From the NCBI GenBank assembly GCA_964637035.1, contig CAZWTU010000003.1:7239-71238 (forward strand): a stretch of DNA of 64,000 nucleotides, given 5' to 3'. Every line of letters begins with the position of its first letter. Position 1 is the stretch's first letter. Positions 36,040-44,612 of the stretch are shown one piece after another. This DNA is from CAZMMV01 sp964637035 (GTDB lineage: Bacteria > Bacillota > Clostridia > Tissierellales > Tissierellaceae). A model generated the notes under the pieces. The model was not told the DNA's origin, ran no database searches, and saw only the letters and a program-made list of their open reading frames with translations. The position numbers and the translations under genes were made by a program.

Positions 36040-36051
36040 AAAGTATTCCTC

Positions 36052-36492
36052 CTACTTAAATAATAAATGTAATATCCCGACTATTATAGAACTTCCCACT
36101 CCATAAACTAAAACTGGGCCAGCTATTATAAACATCTTGGCTGCAACTCCAAATATAAATCCCTCAGTTTTAAATTCCATAGCAGGAGCAACCACTGCAT
36201 TAGAAAATCCTGTAATAGGGATAGTAGCTCCTGCTCCGCCTATTTTACCGATTTTGTCATATACGCCAAGTCCAGTAAGTAGGGCACCAATAAATACAAG
36301 GGTAATAGCAGTGGCTGAAGCCACCGATTTTTCATCCAAACCATATCTAGTATACATATTTATTAGCAATTGACCAAAAGTACAAATACCTCCTCCAATT
36401 ACAAATGCAAATATAATGTTCTTAACATAGGTTGGTTTTGGAACCTTATTGTCTACATATTTTTCATAATCTTTTTTATTTTTATTTTCCAT
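36052..36492 (-). CDS. spoVAC: Stage V sporulation protein AC
   Basis: The 146-residue membrane protein starts with a hydrophilic MENKNKKDYEKYV segment and has four membrane helices with TGFSNAVVAPAMEFKTEG. SpoVAC works as a mechanosensitive channel in DPA transport. ATG 36492 is supported by GGAG ten bases upstream; the longer frame start lies inside spoVAB. It follows spoVAB by 13 bases. Confidence 0.94.
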   Translation of the reverse strand: MENKNKKDYEKYVDNKVPKPTYVKNIIFAFVIGGGICTFGQLLINMYTRYGLDEKSVASATAITLVFIGALLTGLGVYDKIGKIGGAGATIPITGFSNAVVAPAMEFKTEGFIFGVAAKMFIIAGPVLVYGVGSSIIVGILHLLFK

Positions 36493-36505
36493 TATCAAGT
36501 CTCCT

Positions 36506-36919
36506 CTACTTAGTATAAATCCAATAGTATAAAGAACCAACTACCTTACCAATCATTAATGTAAATACCATGTAATTTAATTTCTTTTTTATTTTAAATT
36601 TATTTGCTAAGATTGGTATTACATTTAAAACCTCTGCTAGGGCTGATGATAGAAGGCCAATAAATACACCATAAATAAACCCAAAAACACCTGTCATATA
36701 CTTGCTAAAGTGAAAATTAAATTCCCAAAAATAAGTAATACTAAAGAGAGATAAACCTAGTATAATACACCAATAATAAAGTTTAATGTAATCATTAGTC
36801 TTAGTTAGTTGAACTAACCTAGGGACTATTTGTAAGATAGTAATAAAGGCTGCCGCCGCAGTACCAGTTCCAATACCTCCACCAAAACTTATTAAAATTA
36901 GCAATATTTTAATCATCAC
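36506..36919 (-). CDS. spoVAB: Stage V sporulation protein AB
   Basis: The 137-residue protein has about five hydrophobic segments, a GGGIGTGTAAAAFITILQIVPR N-terminus (about 14-35) and GVFIGLLSSALAEVLNVIP, typical of SpoVAB. It is part of the DPA transport operon between spoVAA and spoVAC. Its exact job is not settled. Confidence 0.92.
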   Translation of the reverse strand: MMIKILLILISFGGGIGTGTAAAAFITILQIVPRLVQLTKTNDYIKLYYWCIILGLSLFSITYFWEFNFHFSKYMTGVFGFIYGVFIGLLSSALAEVLNVIPILANKFKIKKKLNYMVFTLMIGKVVGSLYYWIYTK

Positions 36920-36928
36920 ATCCTACCA

Positions 36929-37552
36929 TTACTCCTCCCTATTTCTTTTGACTTCATTTATTATTTGGTCTTCCATATCTTTATCATATAAATATAATTC
37001 TAATTCCATAGGACTAGGTTCCTTTGTTCTTCTTTTACTAGAGCTGAATATTCTAGTAAAAAAAATAATTACCCCTACACCAATGCCTATTGAATATGGA
37101 ATAGCCATAATTAATGGATTTTTATTCTTTACCCCAGTAAAAGTTTTATATATTCCCTGTAAAGAAGCCCTGGAATCCACATCTTCATGAAAGTTTATTA
37201 TAGCTATACTGGCACCAAAAAAAAGTAATATACATACCAATATAACTTTAACAGCTTCAAAAACTTTGTTTTCTTTTTCCTGGGACTTATATTCAATTGA
37301 AATCTCCGGTTCCCCTATCATATCTAAATCAACATTAGTGGTTTTACCAAGGATTTTTTCAATTACTTGTGTAGCTGTTATATAATCCCAGTCTTCAACA
37401 TTACTTTTGTCTTTAACCCTTATCTTTTCAACTTTTTCTTTTATTCCTTTATTAGAACAAAAAACTTCCCCAATATCTTTTACATGTATATTTTGACCTA
37501 CATATATTACTTGCTTTTTTTTCATATTAAAATATACTTTTTCTTTATCCAT
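36929..37552 (-). CDS. spoVAA: Stage V sporulation protein AA
   Basis: The 207-residue protein has an N-terminal soluble domain (about 1-95), two membrane segments (about 100-120 and 150-170) and a basic C-terminus, as in SpoVAA. It heads the recognised spoVA genes. ATG 37552 overlaps the stop of a small upstream ORF, which suggests coupled translation; its own ribosome-binding site is weak (GGTGAG). Confidence 0.88.
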   Translation of the reverse strand: MDKEKVYFNMKKKQVIYVGQNIHVKDIGEVFCSNKGIKEKVEKIRVKDKSNVEDWDYITATQVIEKILGKTTNVDLDMIGEPEISIEYKSQEKENKVFEAVKVILVCILLFFGASIAIINFHEDVDSRASLQGIYKTFTGVKNKNPLIMAIPYSIGIGVGVIIFFTRIFSSSKRRTKEPSPMELELYLYDKDMEDQIINEVKRNREE

Positions 37553-37712
37553 AAAGCTCACCAAGTTTTAAAATTATATTTACATAAATTGCTTTCTTAG
37601 GAACTTCTTTGTTGGTAGTTTCTTCTTTATACACCAACAAGCCACTTACAATGATTATTCCTATTAATAATAAAGTAATTGTTTTTTTATATTTTATATT
37701 TAAAACTTCCAT
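37545..37712 (-). CDS. Small membrane protein ahead of spoVAA
   Basis: A 55-residue ORF starts MEVLNIKYKKTITLLL at ATG 37712, seven bases after GGAGTG, with one hydrophobic segment (about 11-28) followed by a charged tail. Its stop overlaps the spoVAA start by eight bases, and it begins right after a candidate sigma-G promoter. I do not recognise a family. The ribosome-binding site and coupling favour a real gene. Confidence 0.6.
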   Translation of the reverse strand: MEVLNIKYKKTITLLLIGIIIVSGLLVYKEETTNKEVPKKAIYVNIILKLGELYG

Positions 37713-37734
37713 TATGATCACTCCATTCTAAATC

Positions 37735-37763
37735 TATTATCTGCAAAAAGTATTTTTTAATAC
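37735..37763 (-). promoter_or_regulatory. Candidate forespore promoter of the spoVA operon
   Basis: GATAATA (37735-37741), five of six defined matches to the sigma-G -10 CATNHTA, lies 17 bases from a weak -35 GTATT (37759-37763). It lies directly after the sigF terminator. In Bacillus spoVA is sigma-G dependent. Confidence 0.35.
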
Positions 37764-37788
37764 AAAAAAAAGGCATATATATGCCTTT
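37764..37788 (-). terminator. Terminator after sigF
   Basis: AAAGGCATATATATGCCTTT (37769-37788) is a perfect palindrome followed on the minus strand by more Ts. The sigF stop overlaps its start. It separates spoIIA from spoVA. Confidence 0.85.
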
Positions 37789-38536
37789 ATAAAATTTTTC
37801 TCATTTTTTGAATTATTTGCTTTTCAATACGGGATACTTGAACTTGTGAAATACCCAGTACATCCGCTACCTCCGTTTGAGTTTTATCCTTAAAATACCT
37901 TAACATAATTACCTGTCTATCTCTAGGTTTTAATTTTGACAATGCCTCTTTTAGCATTATATTTTCAACTATATCCTTGTCTTCTGCTCCCTGGTTACTT
38001 ATTTTATCAATTAAATATATAGGGTCCCCATCGCTTTGATAAACCACGTCATATAGATAATTTGGATGATATGATGCTTCATAGGCCATTACAATATCTT
38101 CCTTCTCCATACCAACATCTTGAGCGATTTCTTCAATGGTAGGTTCCCTGCCTAATTCCTTTGAAAGCCTTTCTTCCGCCTCCTTAGCCATTGCTGCATT
38201 TTGCTTTAAAGACCTAGATACTTTTATTAATCCATCATCCCTTAAAAATCTTTTTATCTCTCCTATTATCATTGGGACAGCATATGTAGAAAATTTCACC
38301 TTAAAAGAAGGATCAAATTTATCTATTGCTTTTAACAATCCAATACTTCCTATTTGAAATATATCATCTACCTCATATCCCCTGTTGGTAAAACCTTTTA
38401 GCACTGATCTAATTAGTCCTAAGTTGTGATTGACAAGCCTGTCCTTAGCTTCTTTAGATCCATTTTGTGCCTTCTCTATAAGCTCCATAGTTTCTTCATG
38501 AGATAGTAAAGTTCTTTTTCCCCTGCTTAAACTCAT
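37787..38536 (-). CDS. sigF: Sporulation sigma factor SigF
   Basis: The 249-residue sigma-70-family factor has region 2 (NLGLIRSVLKGFTNRGYEVDDIFQIG), region 3, and a region 4 helix-turn-helix KTQTEVADVLGISQVQVSRIE. Its position after spoIIAA and spoIIAB identifies it as the first forespore sigma factor. It is held inactive by SpoIIAB and released through SpoIIAA. Confidence 0.97.
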   Translation of the reverse strand: MSLSRGKRTLLSHEETMELIEKAQNGSKEAKDRLVNHNLGLIRSVLKGFTNRGYEVDDIFQIGSIGLLKAIDKFDPSFKVKFSTYAVPMIIGEIKRFLRDDGLIKVSRSLKQNAAMAKEAEERLSKELGREPTIEEIAQDVGMEKEDIVMAYEASYHPNYLYDVVYQSDGDPIYLIDKISNQGAEDKDIVENIMLKEALSKLKPRDRQVIMLRYFKDKTQTEVADVLGISQVQVSRIEKQIIQKMRKIL

Positions 38537-38541
38537 ACTAT

Positions 38542-38979
38542 CTACTCCCTATCATTAAGGCTAAAAAATCTTTTTGTCATAATTATTTTTGTTCCATGTC
38601 CCTTAACACTTTCTATTTTTAAACTATCCATGAAAGTCTCCATAACAGTAAAACCCATTCCTGATCTTTCTAAATCTGGCTTTGAAGTATAAAATGGTTC
38701 TATTGCTTGATCAATATCTCCAATGCCCATGCCCTTGTCTTCTATTATGATTTCAATCTCATCACCTATAATTTTAGCTTCTAATATTATTAGTCCTTCT
38801 CCATATTCATAACCATGTATAATAGAATTTGTAACTGCTTCAGATACTGCCGTCTTTATATCTGATAATTCCTCTAAAGTCGGATCTAATTGAGATGCAA
38901 ATGCAGCAGCTACAACCCTGGCAAAGGACTCATTATTAGATTTACTTAAAAACTCCAACTTCATATAATTATTATTCAC
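38542..38979 (-). CDS. spoIIAB: Anti-sigma F factor and kinase SpoIIAB
   Basis: The 145-residue GHKL-type kinase has the ATP-site motifs AVSEAVTNSIIHGY (N box), IEDKGMGIGD (G1) and RSGMGFTVMETFMDS (G2). It binds SigF and phosphorylates SpoIIAA. It uses a GTG start and sits five bases from sigF, as expected of the spoIIA operon. Confidence 0.97.
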   Translation of the reverse strand: MNNNYMKLEFLSKSNNESFARVVAAAFASQLDPTLEELSDIKTAVSEAVTNSIIHGYEYGEGLIILEAKIIGDEIEIIIEDKGMGIGDIDQAIEPFYTSKPDLERSGMGFTVMETFMDSLKIESVKGHGTKIIMTKRFFSLNDRE

Positions 38980-38991
38980 TCTCTCATCCCC

Positions 38992-39327
38992 TTATAGATT
39001 TTTTACAGCTAATTCAATTTTCGAATATACATCAATTATGTTCAGCAATCCGGACATCTTAAGAATCTTGTCCACATAATTATTATCATTTACAATAACA
39101 ATCTTTCCCTTTTCTTCTATACATCTTTTATATCGACCCATTATCAGCCCTATTCCAGAGCTATCCATAAAAGTTAATCCTCTTAAATCTAATATAATAT
39201 TTTTCATTTGATTATCAGAATACTCCTGATCAATTTTTTTCCGAGCATTCTCAGTACTATGGTGGTCTAACTCCCCCTTAAATTCAACTAATAAATTATT
39301 TTTATGTTTTTCTATAGACAAATACAA
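38992..39327 (-). CDS. spoIIAA: Anti-sigma F factor antagonist SpoIIAA
   Basis: The 111-residue STAS-domain protein has the regulatory serine motif LTFMDSSGIGLIMGRY (Ser near 57). Unphosphorylated, it binds SpoIIAB and frees SigF. The start is TTG, six bases after GGGAGGGG. It is first in the operon, 39 bases after a sigma-H-type promoter. Confidence 0.97.
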   Translation of the reverse strand: MYLSIEKHKNNLLVEFKGELDHHSTENARKKIDQEYSDNQMKNIILDLRGLTFMDSSGIGLIMGRYKRCIEEKGKIVIVNDNNYVDKILKMSGLLNIIDVYSKIELAVKNL

Positions 39328-39365
39328 ACTCTTCCCCTCCCAACTATGATTTCCTATATCTATAT

Positions 39366-39392
39366 ATTCTACATATCTTATAAAAGTCCTTC
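39366..39392 (-). promoter_or_regulatory. Sigma-H promoter of the spoIIA operon
   Basis: On the minus strand GAAGGACTT (39384-39392) and GTAGAAT (39366-39372) are 11 bases apart. The sigma-H pattern RNAGGAWWW-N11/12-RNNGAAT is matched at all defined positions but one. spoIIA is a known sigma-H operon in Bacillus. Confidence 0.75.
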
Positions 39393-39423
39393 ATAAAATA
39401 TTGTCTATTTTTGTTGTAAACCA

Positions 39424-39454
39424 AAGAAAAAGAGTCCTAAGGACTCTTTTTCTT
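39424..39454 (-). terminator. Terminator after folD
   Basis: AAGAAAAAGAGTCC pairs with GGACTCTTTTTCTT around a three-base loop, ending in a T-run. The first arm overlaps the folD stop. Confidence 0.85.
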
Positions 39455-40298
39455 AAATTCTTTTACAAGCTTCAACTACTTGTGATAATAATATGGATGT
39501 GGTAACTGAACCTACCCCCCCAGGAACTGGAGTAATAGCTTTAACCAAAGGAGAAACCTTTTCATAATCAATATCTCCACTTAATTTTCCATCATCGTCT
39601 AAGCTAACTCCAACATCAATACATATAGAATTTTCATTAAAATATTTTCCATCAAAAAACTTTGCTTTACCTAAAGCTGTAACCACTACATCAGCACCAC
39701 TTGTCACCTCATGTAAATTTTTAGTTCTAGAATGACAAATAGTAACTGTTGCATTTTCATTTAATAACATCATAGCCAAAGGTTTACCAAGTACCATAGA
39801 CCTATTAACTATTACCACATTCTTACCTTCAAGGTCTACCTTGTTATATAAAAGTATTTCCATAGCTGATTTTGGTGTACCTGGTACAAATCCGCTCATA
39901 TCTCCTTCAAATATTTTTGCTAAATTTAATGGATGCATACAATCTACATCTTTATCAGGAGCTATTGATTGTCTTACCTTTGCCTCATCAATATGCTTTG
40001 GCAAGGGTCTAAAAACAATAATTCCAGATATATTATTATCTTGATTTAAAACTTCCATTAATTCTGTAAGTTCTTCAGTAGTGATTTCTAAATCTCTTTC
40101 AAAAACATTTGAATTGATTCCTAATCTTTCACAATTTTTAATCAAGCTTCTTTCGTAAGAAATATCATCAGGATTACTTCCCAACCTAACAATTCCTAAA
40201 GTAGGCTCCTTACCTGATTTCTTAAGCGCTTCAATATCATTTTGCATTTGTTCCTTAATTTTATCAGCTACAATTTTACCTCTAAAAATATCTGCCAT
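39453..40298 (-). CDS. folD: Bifunctional methylenetetrahydrofolate dehydrogenase/cyclohydrolase
   Basis: The 281-residue enzyme has the active-site YERSLIKNCERLGI lysine, the PLPKHIDE signature and VNRSMVLGKPLAMMLL nucleotide-binding region, then TPVPGGVGSVTTSIL. It links methylene-, methenyl- and formyl-tetrahydrofolate in one-carbon metabolism. ATG 40298 is favoured by GGAGAGGTG upstream. It is a lone gene between two terminators. Confidence 0.96.
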   Translation of the reverse strand: MADIFRGKIVADKIKEQMQNDIEALKKSGKEPTLGIVRLGSNPDDISYERSLIKNCERLGINSNVFERDLEITTEELTELMEVLNQDNNISGIIVFRPLPKHIDEAKVRQSIAPDKDVDCMHPLNLAKIFEGDMSGFVPGTPKSAMEILLYNKVDLEGKNVVIVNRSMVLGKPLAMMLLNENATVTICHSRTKNLHEVTSGADVVVTALGKAKFFDGKYFNENSICIDVGVSLDDDGKLSGDIDYEKVSPLVKAITPVPGGVGSVTTSILLSQVVEACKRI

Positions 40299-40392
40299 TA
40301 ACAACACCTCTCCTAGTATACTTTAGATTACAATCAGATTATACCACATTATCAATTTATTTCAATAAATTCCCTATTCAAGCATCACTTAA

Positions 40393-40425
40393 AAATAAGG
40401 CAAGAATTGCTCCACTGCCTTATTT
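40393..40425 (-). terminator. Terminator after the NlpC/P60 gene
   Basis: AAATAAGGCA (40393-40402) pairs with TGCCTTATTT (40416-40425), followed on the minus strand by TT and AAG. Lies between folD and the NlpC/P60 gene. Confidence 0.7.
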
Positions 40426-40459
40426 ATCTTAATCTTAATTTATTCTACAGTAGATTTAT

Positions 40460-41122
40460 TCAATTTATTATTCTTCTAGCTGTTACATACCTATTATTAT
40501 AATAACTTGAAGTTTTAATATTGGTCACCATAACCTTACTGCTACCTGAAGAAGCATGAATCATATTGTCATCCCCAACATATAAGCCTACATGACTTAT
40601 CTTTATACCAGATGTTCTAAAGAACACTAGATCACCTGGTATAAGTTCTTCCCTAGAAACGCTTATTCCATCTTTAATCTGGTCTCTAGACCTTCTTTTA
40701 AGTTCTATATCCAATTCATTTAAATAAATAGAATATGTTAAGCCTGAACAATCAAAAGAATCAGGTCCAATACCTCCATAAGAATATGATTTCCCTAAGC
40801 TTTCATAAGCAGATGTAACAACTCTACTAACTAATTCCTCATTAGCTAATGTATAATATGAATCATCATCTATTATAACTTCATCTGCCTGTGAAATTTC
40901 AGAAGGGATATCATGTGTAAAATCATTCTTTTGAACCAGACATCCTTCTGAACTTTCCCTAAGAACAACAATTTCTTCATATTCTATAATAGGATTTTGG
41001 GGGAAATCTTTATCAATGAGGGGAGAGTTCTTTGCTGAAATTCCTGTATCTTTAAACCCTAGCAGGCCTATTAGGAATAAAGATAAAATTACAATTGGTA
41101 AATTGCGTTTTCTAGTAGCCAA
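40460..41122 (-). CDS. Secreted NlpC/P60 peptidoglycan endopeptidase
   Basis: The 220-residue protein has a signal anchor (about 8-24), a linker and a C-terminal NlpC/P60 domain with the catalytic Cys in DSFDCSGLTYS, His in ISHVGLYVGDDNMIHASSG and a later His or polar third residue. It would cut cell-wall peptide stems. TTG 41122 is preferred, six bases after GGGGTGG. No SH3 or LysM cell-wall-binding domain is visible. Confidence 0.88.
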   Translation of the reverse strand: MATRKRNLPIVILSLFLIGLLGFKDTGISAKNSPLIDKDFPQNPIIEYEEIVVLRESSEGCLVQKNDFTHDIPSEISQADEVIIDDDSYYTLANEELVSRVVTSAYESLGKSYSYGGIGPDSFDCSGLTYSIYLNELDIELKRRSRDQIKDGISVSREELIPGDLVFFRTSGIKISHVGLYVGDDNMIHASSGSSKVMVTNIKTSSYYNNRYVTARRIIN

Positions 41123-41251
41123 TATTACCACCCCTTTATAAATTTATCCTACTAATATTATATTCTACAACCATATATATATTAGTAAAATAATTACAAG
41201 GGGTTTCCCAGTTCAAAAGTTATAATTTAGCAATTTATATTTTAAGCTATA

Positions 41252-43153
41252 TTAAATTTTTATACTTTCTAAAATTATTTCCCTTTCAATAGGTGTAAAT
41301 TCAAAATAATCCATTATAATATTATCTATTTCATCTTTAAAAATTTTTATATTCTCATGTGTTTCAAAATTATTGTTTAAATCTTTACTTATTAAATTCA
41401 TTATTTTAACTACCCTATCCTTTATTTCCACAACAATAGTATCAGGAATTATATTTAAATCTAATAGAGAATTTGGATAATAATCATATATCCCATTTCC
41501 TACTTGTTTTGCAAAAAGCTTAAAATAAAATTCATAAACACTAGAATTCAATAGGCCAACTAAGTATTCCAAAGGAAAACTACCTTTATATTTGTCCTTT
41601 ACTGTAAAACCATATACATCAGCACTGAAATAATAATTATTAGAATCAATTGCAAATCTATTAGTCTTGGATTTGTAAGGAAATATAATCTTAGTTTGTT
41701 GAAACAGGGTCACATCCCTACCCCATTGCAGCTCATACCACATCCTTATGCCATTTTTACATTCTCTTCTATTTTTCAATCTTTCTGAATGTATGTCTAT
41801 AAAACTTATGGCATTAGGAAAATCTTTAGGGTCATTAATAATATTTGAATAAATTAAATATCGGTCATTTTTAGAAATATAATATTTTTCTATGTTTTTA
41901 TTTTTAATCCACTTTTTTAGCAATGGCCCCTCAATTTTCTCTTCAATGATATCATCTGGAGACAAGACAAAAGCCTTATCACAACCTGTTATAATTCCTT
42001 GAAATGAATTTACTATTTCTTTTAATCTAAGCCTGGCATTTGACTCAATTTTTTTATATATTTTATAAGCTTCATCAGATATCAAAATCCACCTATTATT
42101 ATTAAGTTTTATTTGGTCAACTAGAAAATTGTCAAATACATCAGATTTAAGGACTTCATCTAGTTCGGTAGAATTATCAAATTTATAATTTATATCTTTC
42201 AATTTATATATATTAATCTTATTATTTATATCTTTATATCCTTTAAACAAATATATGGCCGTGGCTACCCCAACACCTTTAAATATATCTGCTCCATAAA
42301 AATCTAATATCTCTATAATATCAGTATTTTCCCTAAGAAATATCCTTAATCTTTCCCCTGTAGGGCTTTCCATAAAATATCTAGAAGTGATTAGACCACA
42401 TAAACCCTCTGGAGCCAATATATCTACTATCCTATTAAAGAAGCAAAATGATATATCTGATTTGTCCCTAAATACATCCTTATACTCTTCTAGTAACCAT
42501 TTTTTATAATCTTTATCCATCTGTTTATGTCCAATATAGGGAGGATTCCCCACACAATAATCAAATTTATTAGACCAAAATTTGCTTAGAACTATTAATT
42601 CCTTATCTGTTAAATTAAATTCTTTTAATCCTCCCTTAGGATTTATTTTCTTATTTTCCCACCTAATTAGGCTATCACAATTTACTATATTTAAATCTTT
42701 AAATTTATTATCTACTTCCTTATTCATTAAGCCTTCAATGGATAAGTCCACAGCAAAGCCATCCTTATCAGCCCCATAAATACAATGCTTTAGCAAATGG
42801 TAATGAATGTTGGCCTTTACCCAGTAATCCTTACCGGATAATTTTTTCTTACATCCATCCTCCTCCAGTATATATAGGTCATCTCCGTACTTACTCCTAA
42901 GGTCTTCAATATTTAGGAGAAATTTTTCTTTTAACATATCATAGGCCTCCAGCAAAAAGTACCCTGGACCACAGGATGGATCTATGATCTTTACAAAGGG
43001 GTTTTCCACAATATCTGCCTTAGATACTGTCTTATCTAATATATACTTAATAATATAATCAGGAGTATAATATTGACCTATTGATTTGCGAATTGAAGGT
43101 ATTTGATTTTTTTCATATATTTCACCCTGCCTAGTAATATCTTCTTTAGCCAT
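41252..43153 (-). CDS. Orphan Eco57I/TaqI-type adenine DNA methyltransferase
   Basis: The 633-residue protein starts directly with a methyltransferase domain (KSIGQYYTPDYIIKYIL), has SAM motif I DPSCGPGYFLLEAY near residue 58-71 and catalytic motif IV NPPY near 203 (N6-adenine type), and a C-terminal TaqI-like target-recognition half (about 350-630). There is no N-terminal nuclease region and no restriction gene beside it, so it is an orphan type IIG-like methylase. CamA of C. difficile, an orphan enzyme of this general type, affects sporulation; relation to it is only possible. The target site is unknown. Confidence 0.85.
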   Translation of the reverse strand: MAKEDITRQGEIYEKNQIPSIRKSIGQYYTPDYIIKYILDKTVSKADIVENPFVKIIDPSCGPGYFLLEAYDMLKEKFLLNIEDLRSKYGDDLYILEEDGCKKKLSGKDYWVKANIHYHLLKHCIYGADKDGFAVDLSIEGLMNKEVDNKFKDLNIVNCDSLIRWENKKINPKGGLKEFNLTDKELIVLSKFWSNKFDYCVGNPPYIGHKQMDKDYKKWLLEEYKDVFRDKSDISFCFFNRIVDILAPEGLCGLITSRYFMESPTGERLRIFLRENTDIIEILDFYGADIFKGVGVATAIYLFKGYKDINNKINIYKLKDINYKFDNSTELDEVLKSDVFDNFLVDQIKLNNNRWILISDEAYKIYKKIESNARLRLKEIVNSFQGIITGCDKAFVLSPDDIIEEKIEGPLLKKWIKNKNIEKYYISKNDRYLIYSNIINDPKDFPNAISFIDIHSERLKNRRECKNGIRMWYELQWGRDVTLFQQTKIIFPYKSKTNRFAIDSNNYYFSADVYGFTVKDKYKGSFPLEYLVGLLNSSVYEFYFKLFAKQVGNGIYDYYPNSLLDLNIIPDTIVVEIKDRVVKIMNLISKDLNNNFETHENIKIFKDEIDNIIMDYFEFTPIEREIILESIKI

Positions 43154-43233
43154 TTTAATCCCCTTTATATTAAATATTTACTTATATTATAATTTATAGT
43201 TTAAATCTTTTCAAATATATGTATTTTTATGTA

Positions 43234-43265
43234 AAAAATACAGCCCCTTGAAGGACTGTATTTTT
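43234..43265 (-). terminator. Terminator ahead of the methyltransferase gene
   Basis: AAAAATACAG (43234-43243) pairs with CTGTATTTTT (43256-43265) around a short loop. Its sequence closely resembles the rnpB terminator about 160 bases away. Confidence 0.75.
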
Positions 43266-43291
43266 AGTTTATAAAAGTTACCTTAAAAGCT

Positions 43292-43360
43292 TGTCATTCC
43301 GAATAAAATGAGGAATCTTATGATCTAAAACACAGATTCCTCGGCAGGCTCGGAATGACA
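43292..43360. repeat. Palindromic TGTCATTCC repeat element, full copy
   Basis: The 69-base element starts TGTCATTCCGAATAAAATGA and ends with the complement GGAATGACA, with internal GAGGAATCT/AGATTCCTC arms. Related copies are at 61315-61386 and 61432-61462. Such TGTCATTC...GAATGACA elements are widespread non-coding repeats in bacteria. Confidence 0.8.
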
Positions 43361-43395
43361 GCCTTTGGCTCTTGCAAAAAACAGGACATAAGTAA

Positions 43396-43425
43396 AAAAT
43401 ACAACCCTATGAAAGGTTGTATTTT
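43396..43425 (-). terminator. Terminator of rnpB
   Basis: AAAATACAACC (43396-43406) pairs with GGTTGTATTTT (43415-43425), followed by a T-run on the minus strand, 12 bases past the RNase P RNA. Confidence 0.85.
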
Positions 43426-43437
43426 AGCTAATATGTA

Positions 43438-43836
43438 CTGAGTAAGTCTATAAGCCGTGTTCTGTTTAAATGGTCATCTATCTAAGACCTATCGTTGCCA
43501 ATAGGTTCATGCGACCTACCTTTTGGAACGGCAGCAGGCTACCGCCTTTTGTGTTCCCTTTTGGTCTTGCTCCAGATGGGGTTTACATAGCCACTTAGTC
43601 GCCTAAGTGCTGGTGAGCTCTTACCTCGCCTTTCCATCCTTACCAGATAATCCCTTTGATTATTTTCAACTACAGACCCAGTAGATATCTATTTTATAAA
43701 CCGAGTACAGAGTTCTGGCGGTATCTCTCTGTTGCACTATCCTTAGGGTCACCCCCACTGGACATTATCCAGCATCCTGCCTTATGGAGCACGGACTTTC
43801 CTCATGCTCACGCACGCGACCACTCAACTTACTCAC
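43438..43836 (-). ncRNA. rnpB: RNase P RNA
   Basis: The minus strand has the universal elements of bacterial RNase P RNA: GAGGAAAGTCCGTGCTCC near the 5' end (conserved region I), CAACAGAGAG, GGTAAGAGCTCACCAG in the specificity domain and AACACGGCTTATAG at the 3' side (conserved region V). The ends AGTAAGT and ACTTACT form helix P1. It is about 400 nt, the size of the class A form. It has a strong promoter and terminator. Confidence 0.97.
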
Positions 43837-43845
43837 AGTAAATTA

Positions 43846-43874
43846 AATATAACATAAATCTACATTATTTGCAA
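43846..43874 (-). promoter_or_regulatory. Sigma-A promoter of rnpB
   Basis: TTGCAA (43869-43874) and TATATT (43846-43851) are 17 bases apart, placing a start about ten bases before the mature 5' end. It lies just past the stop of the zinc-ribbon gene. Confidence 0.75.
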
Positions 43875-43886
43875 AGGTTTTTTTTG

Positions 43887-44594
43887 CTAATGTTTACATA
43901 ATATTCTTCCACAAAGCTCACAATGTATAATTTCTTCATCCTTTTTAAGCCTGCCTAAAATATAAGTAGAAACACTAATATTACAGCCACTACAAATATT
44001 ATCTATAACTTCCGCCACACCTGTTCCTTTATTTTTCCTAATAAGCTTATATTTATTCAACAGCCCAACATCTATTAATTTTTCAATATTATTTATATTG
44101 TTATTTTCAATTTCAATACTCTTATTTAAATCATTTTCTAATTCTTTGAATTTAATCAATTGCTCTTTATGTTCACTTTTTATATCTAATAGGGTTTTCT
44201 TAATGATTTTTAAATCTTCTTCTAGGTCTTCAATTTCTTCCATTAACTCTAAGACAATAATTTCTGTTTCATCACTAATATTACTTATCTCCATTTTTTC
44301 CCTATTCCAGATCTCTAATTGATTGATGTCCTTGGTTTCTCCACTATAGAGTTTGTTATCTAAATCTTTAATTACATAATTATATTCTTTTAACTTTTGT
44401 TCAGCCTTTCTAAGACTTGCTAGGGCATCATCCTTTTTTTCTATTAGCCTATTGATTTTCTTTTCACTATTCAGTATTTTAACTCCCATTTCATAAACTT
44501 TAATATTTTGCCCTAGTTCATTTAACTTCTTATTATAGATTGCAAGTGAATTTTGATGTTTTTCTAAATTACATAGTAAATCTAGTACCTCCAT
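43887..44594 (-). CDS. Coiled-coil protein with C-terminal C4 zinc ribbon
   Basis: The 235-residue protein is mostly coiled coil (about 20-175) and ends with CSGCNISVSTYILGRL and CELCGRILC, a four-cysteine zinc ribbon as in the PF02591 family. Family members are often nucleic-acid-associated but of unknown function. It is 18 bases downstream of the Nif3-like gene, a common neighbour. Confidence 0.85.
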   Translation of the reverse strand: MEVLDLLCNLEKHQNSLAIYNKKLNELGQNIKVYEMGVKILNSEKKINRLIEKKDDALASLRKAEQKLKEYNYVIKDLDNKLYSGETKDINQLEIWNREKMEISNISDETEIIVLELMEEIEDLEEDLKIIKKTLLDIKSEHKEQLIKFKELENDLNKSIEIENNNINNIEKLIDVGLLNKYKLIRKNKGTGVAEVIDNICSGCNISVSTYILGRLKKDEEIIHCELCGRILCKH

Positions 44595-44612
44595 CTTTCC
44601 ACTCCTCTTTTT

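Noticed and set aside
41252..43153. A complete restriction-modification or phage-defence locus
   Set aside because: There is one methylase only, with RNase P RNA and an NlpC/P60 gene as neighbours; no nuclease or defence gene was seen.
43200..43436. A CRISPR array suggested by repeated hairpins
   Set aside because: The repeats are two terminators and one palindromic element, not regularly spaced direct repeats with unique spacers.
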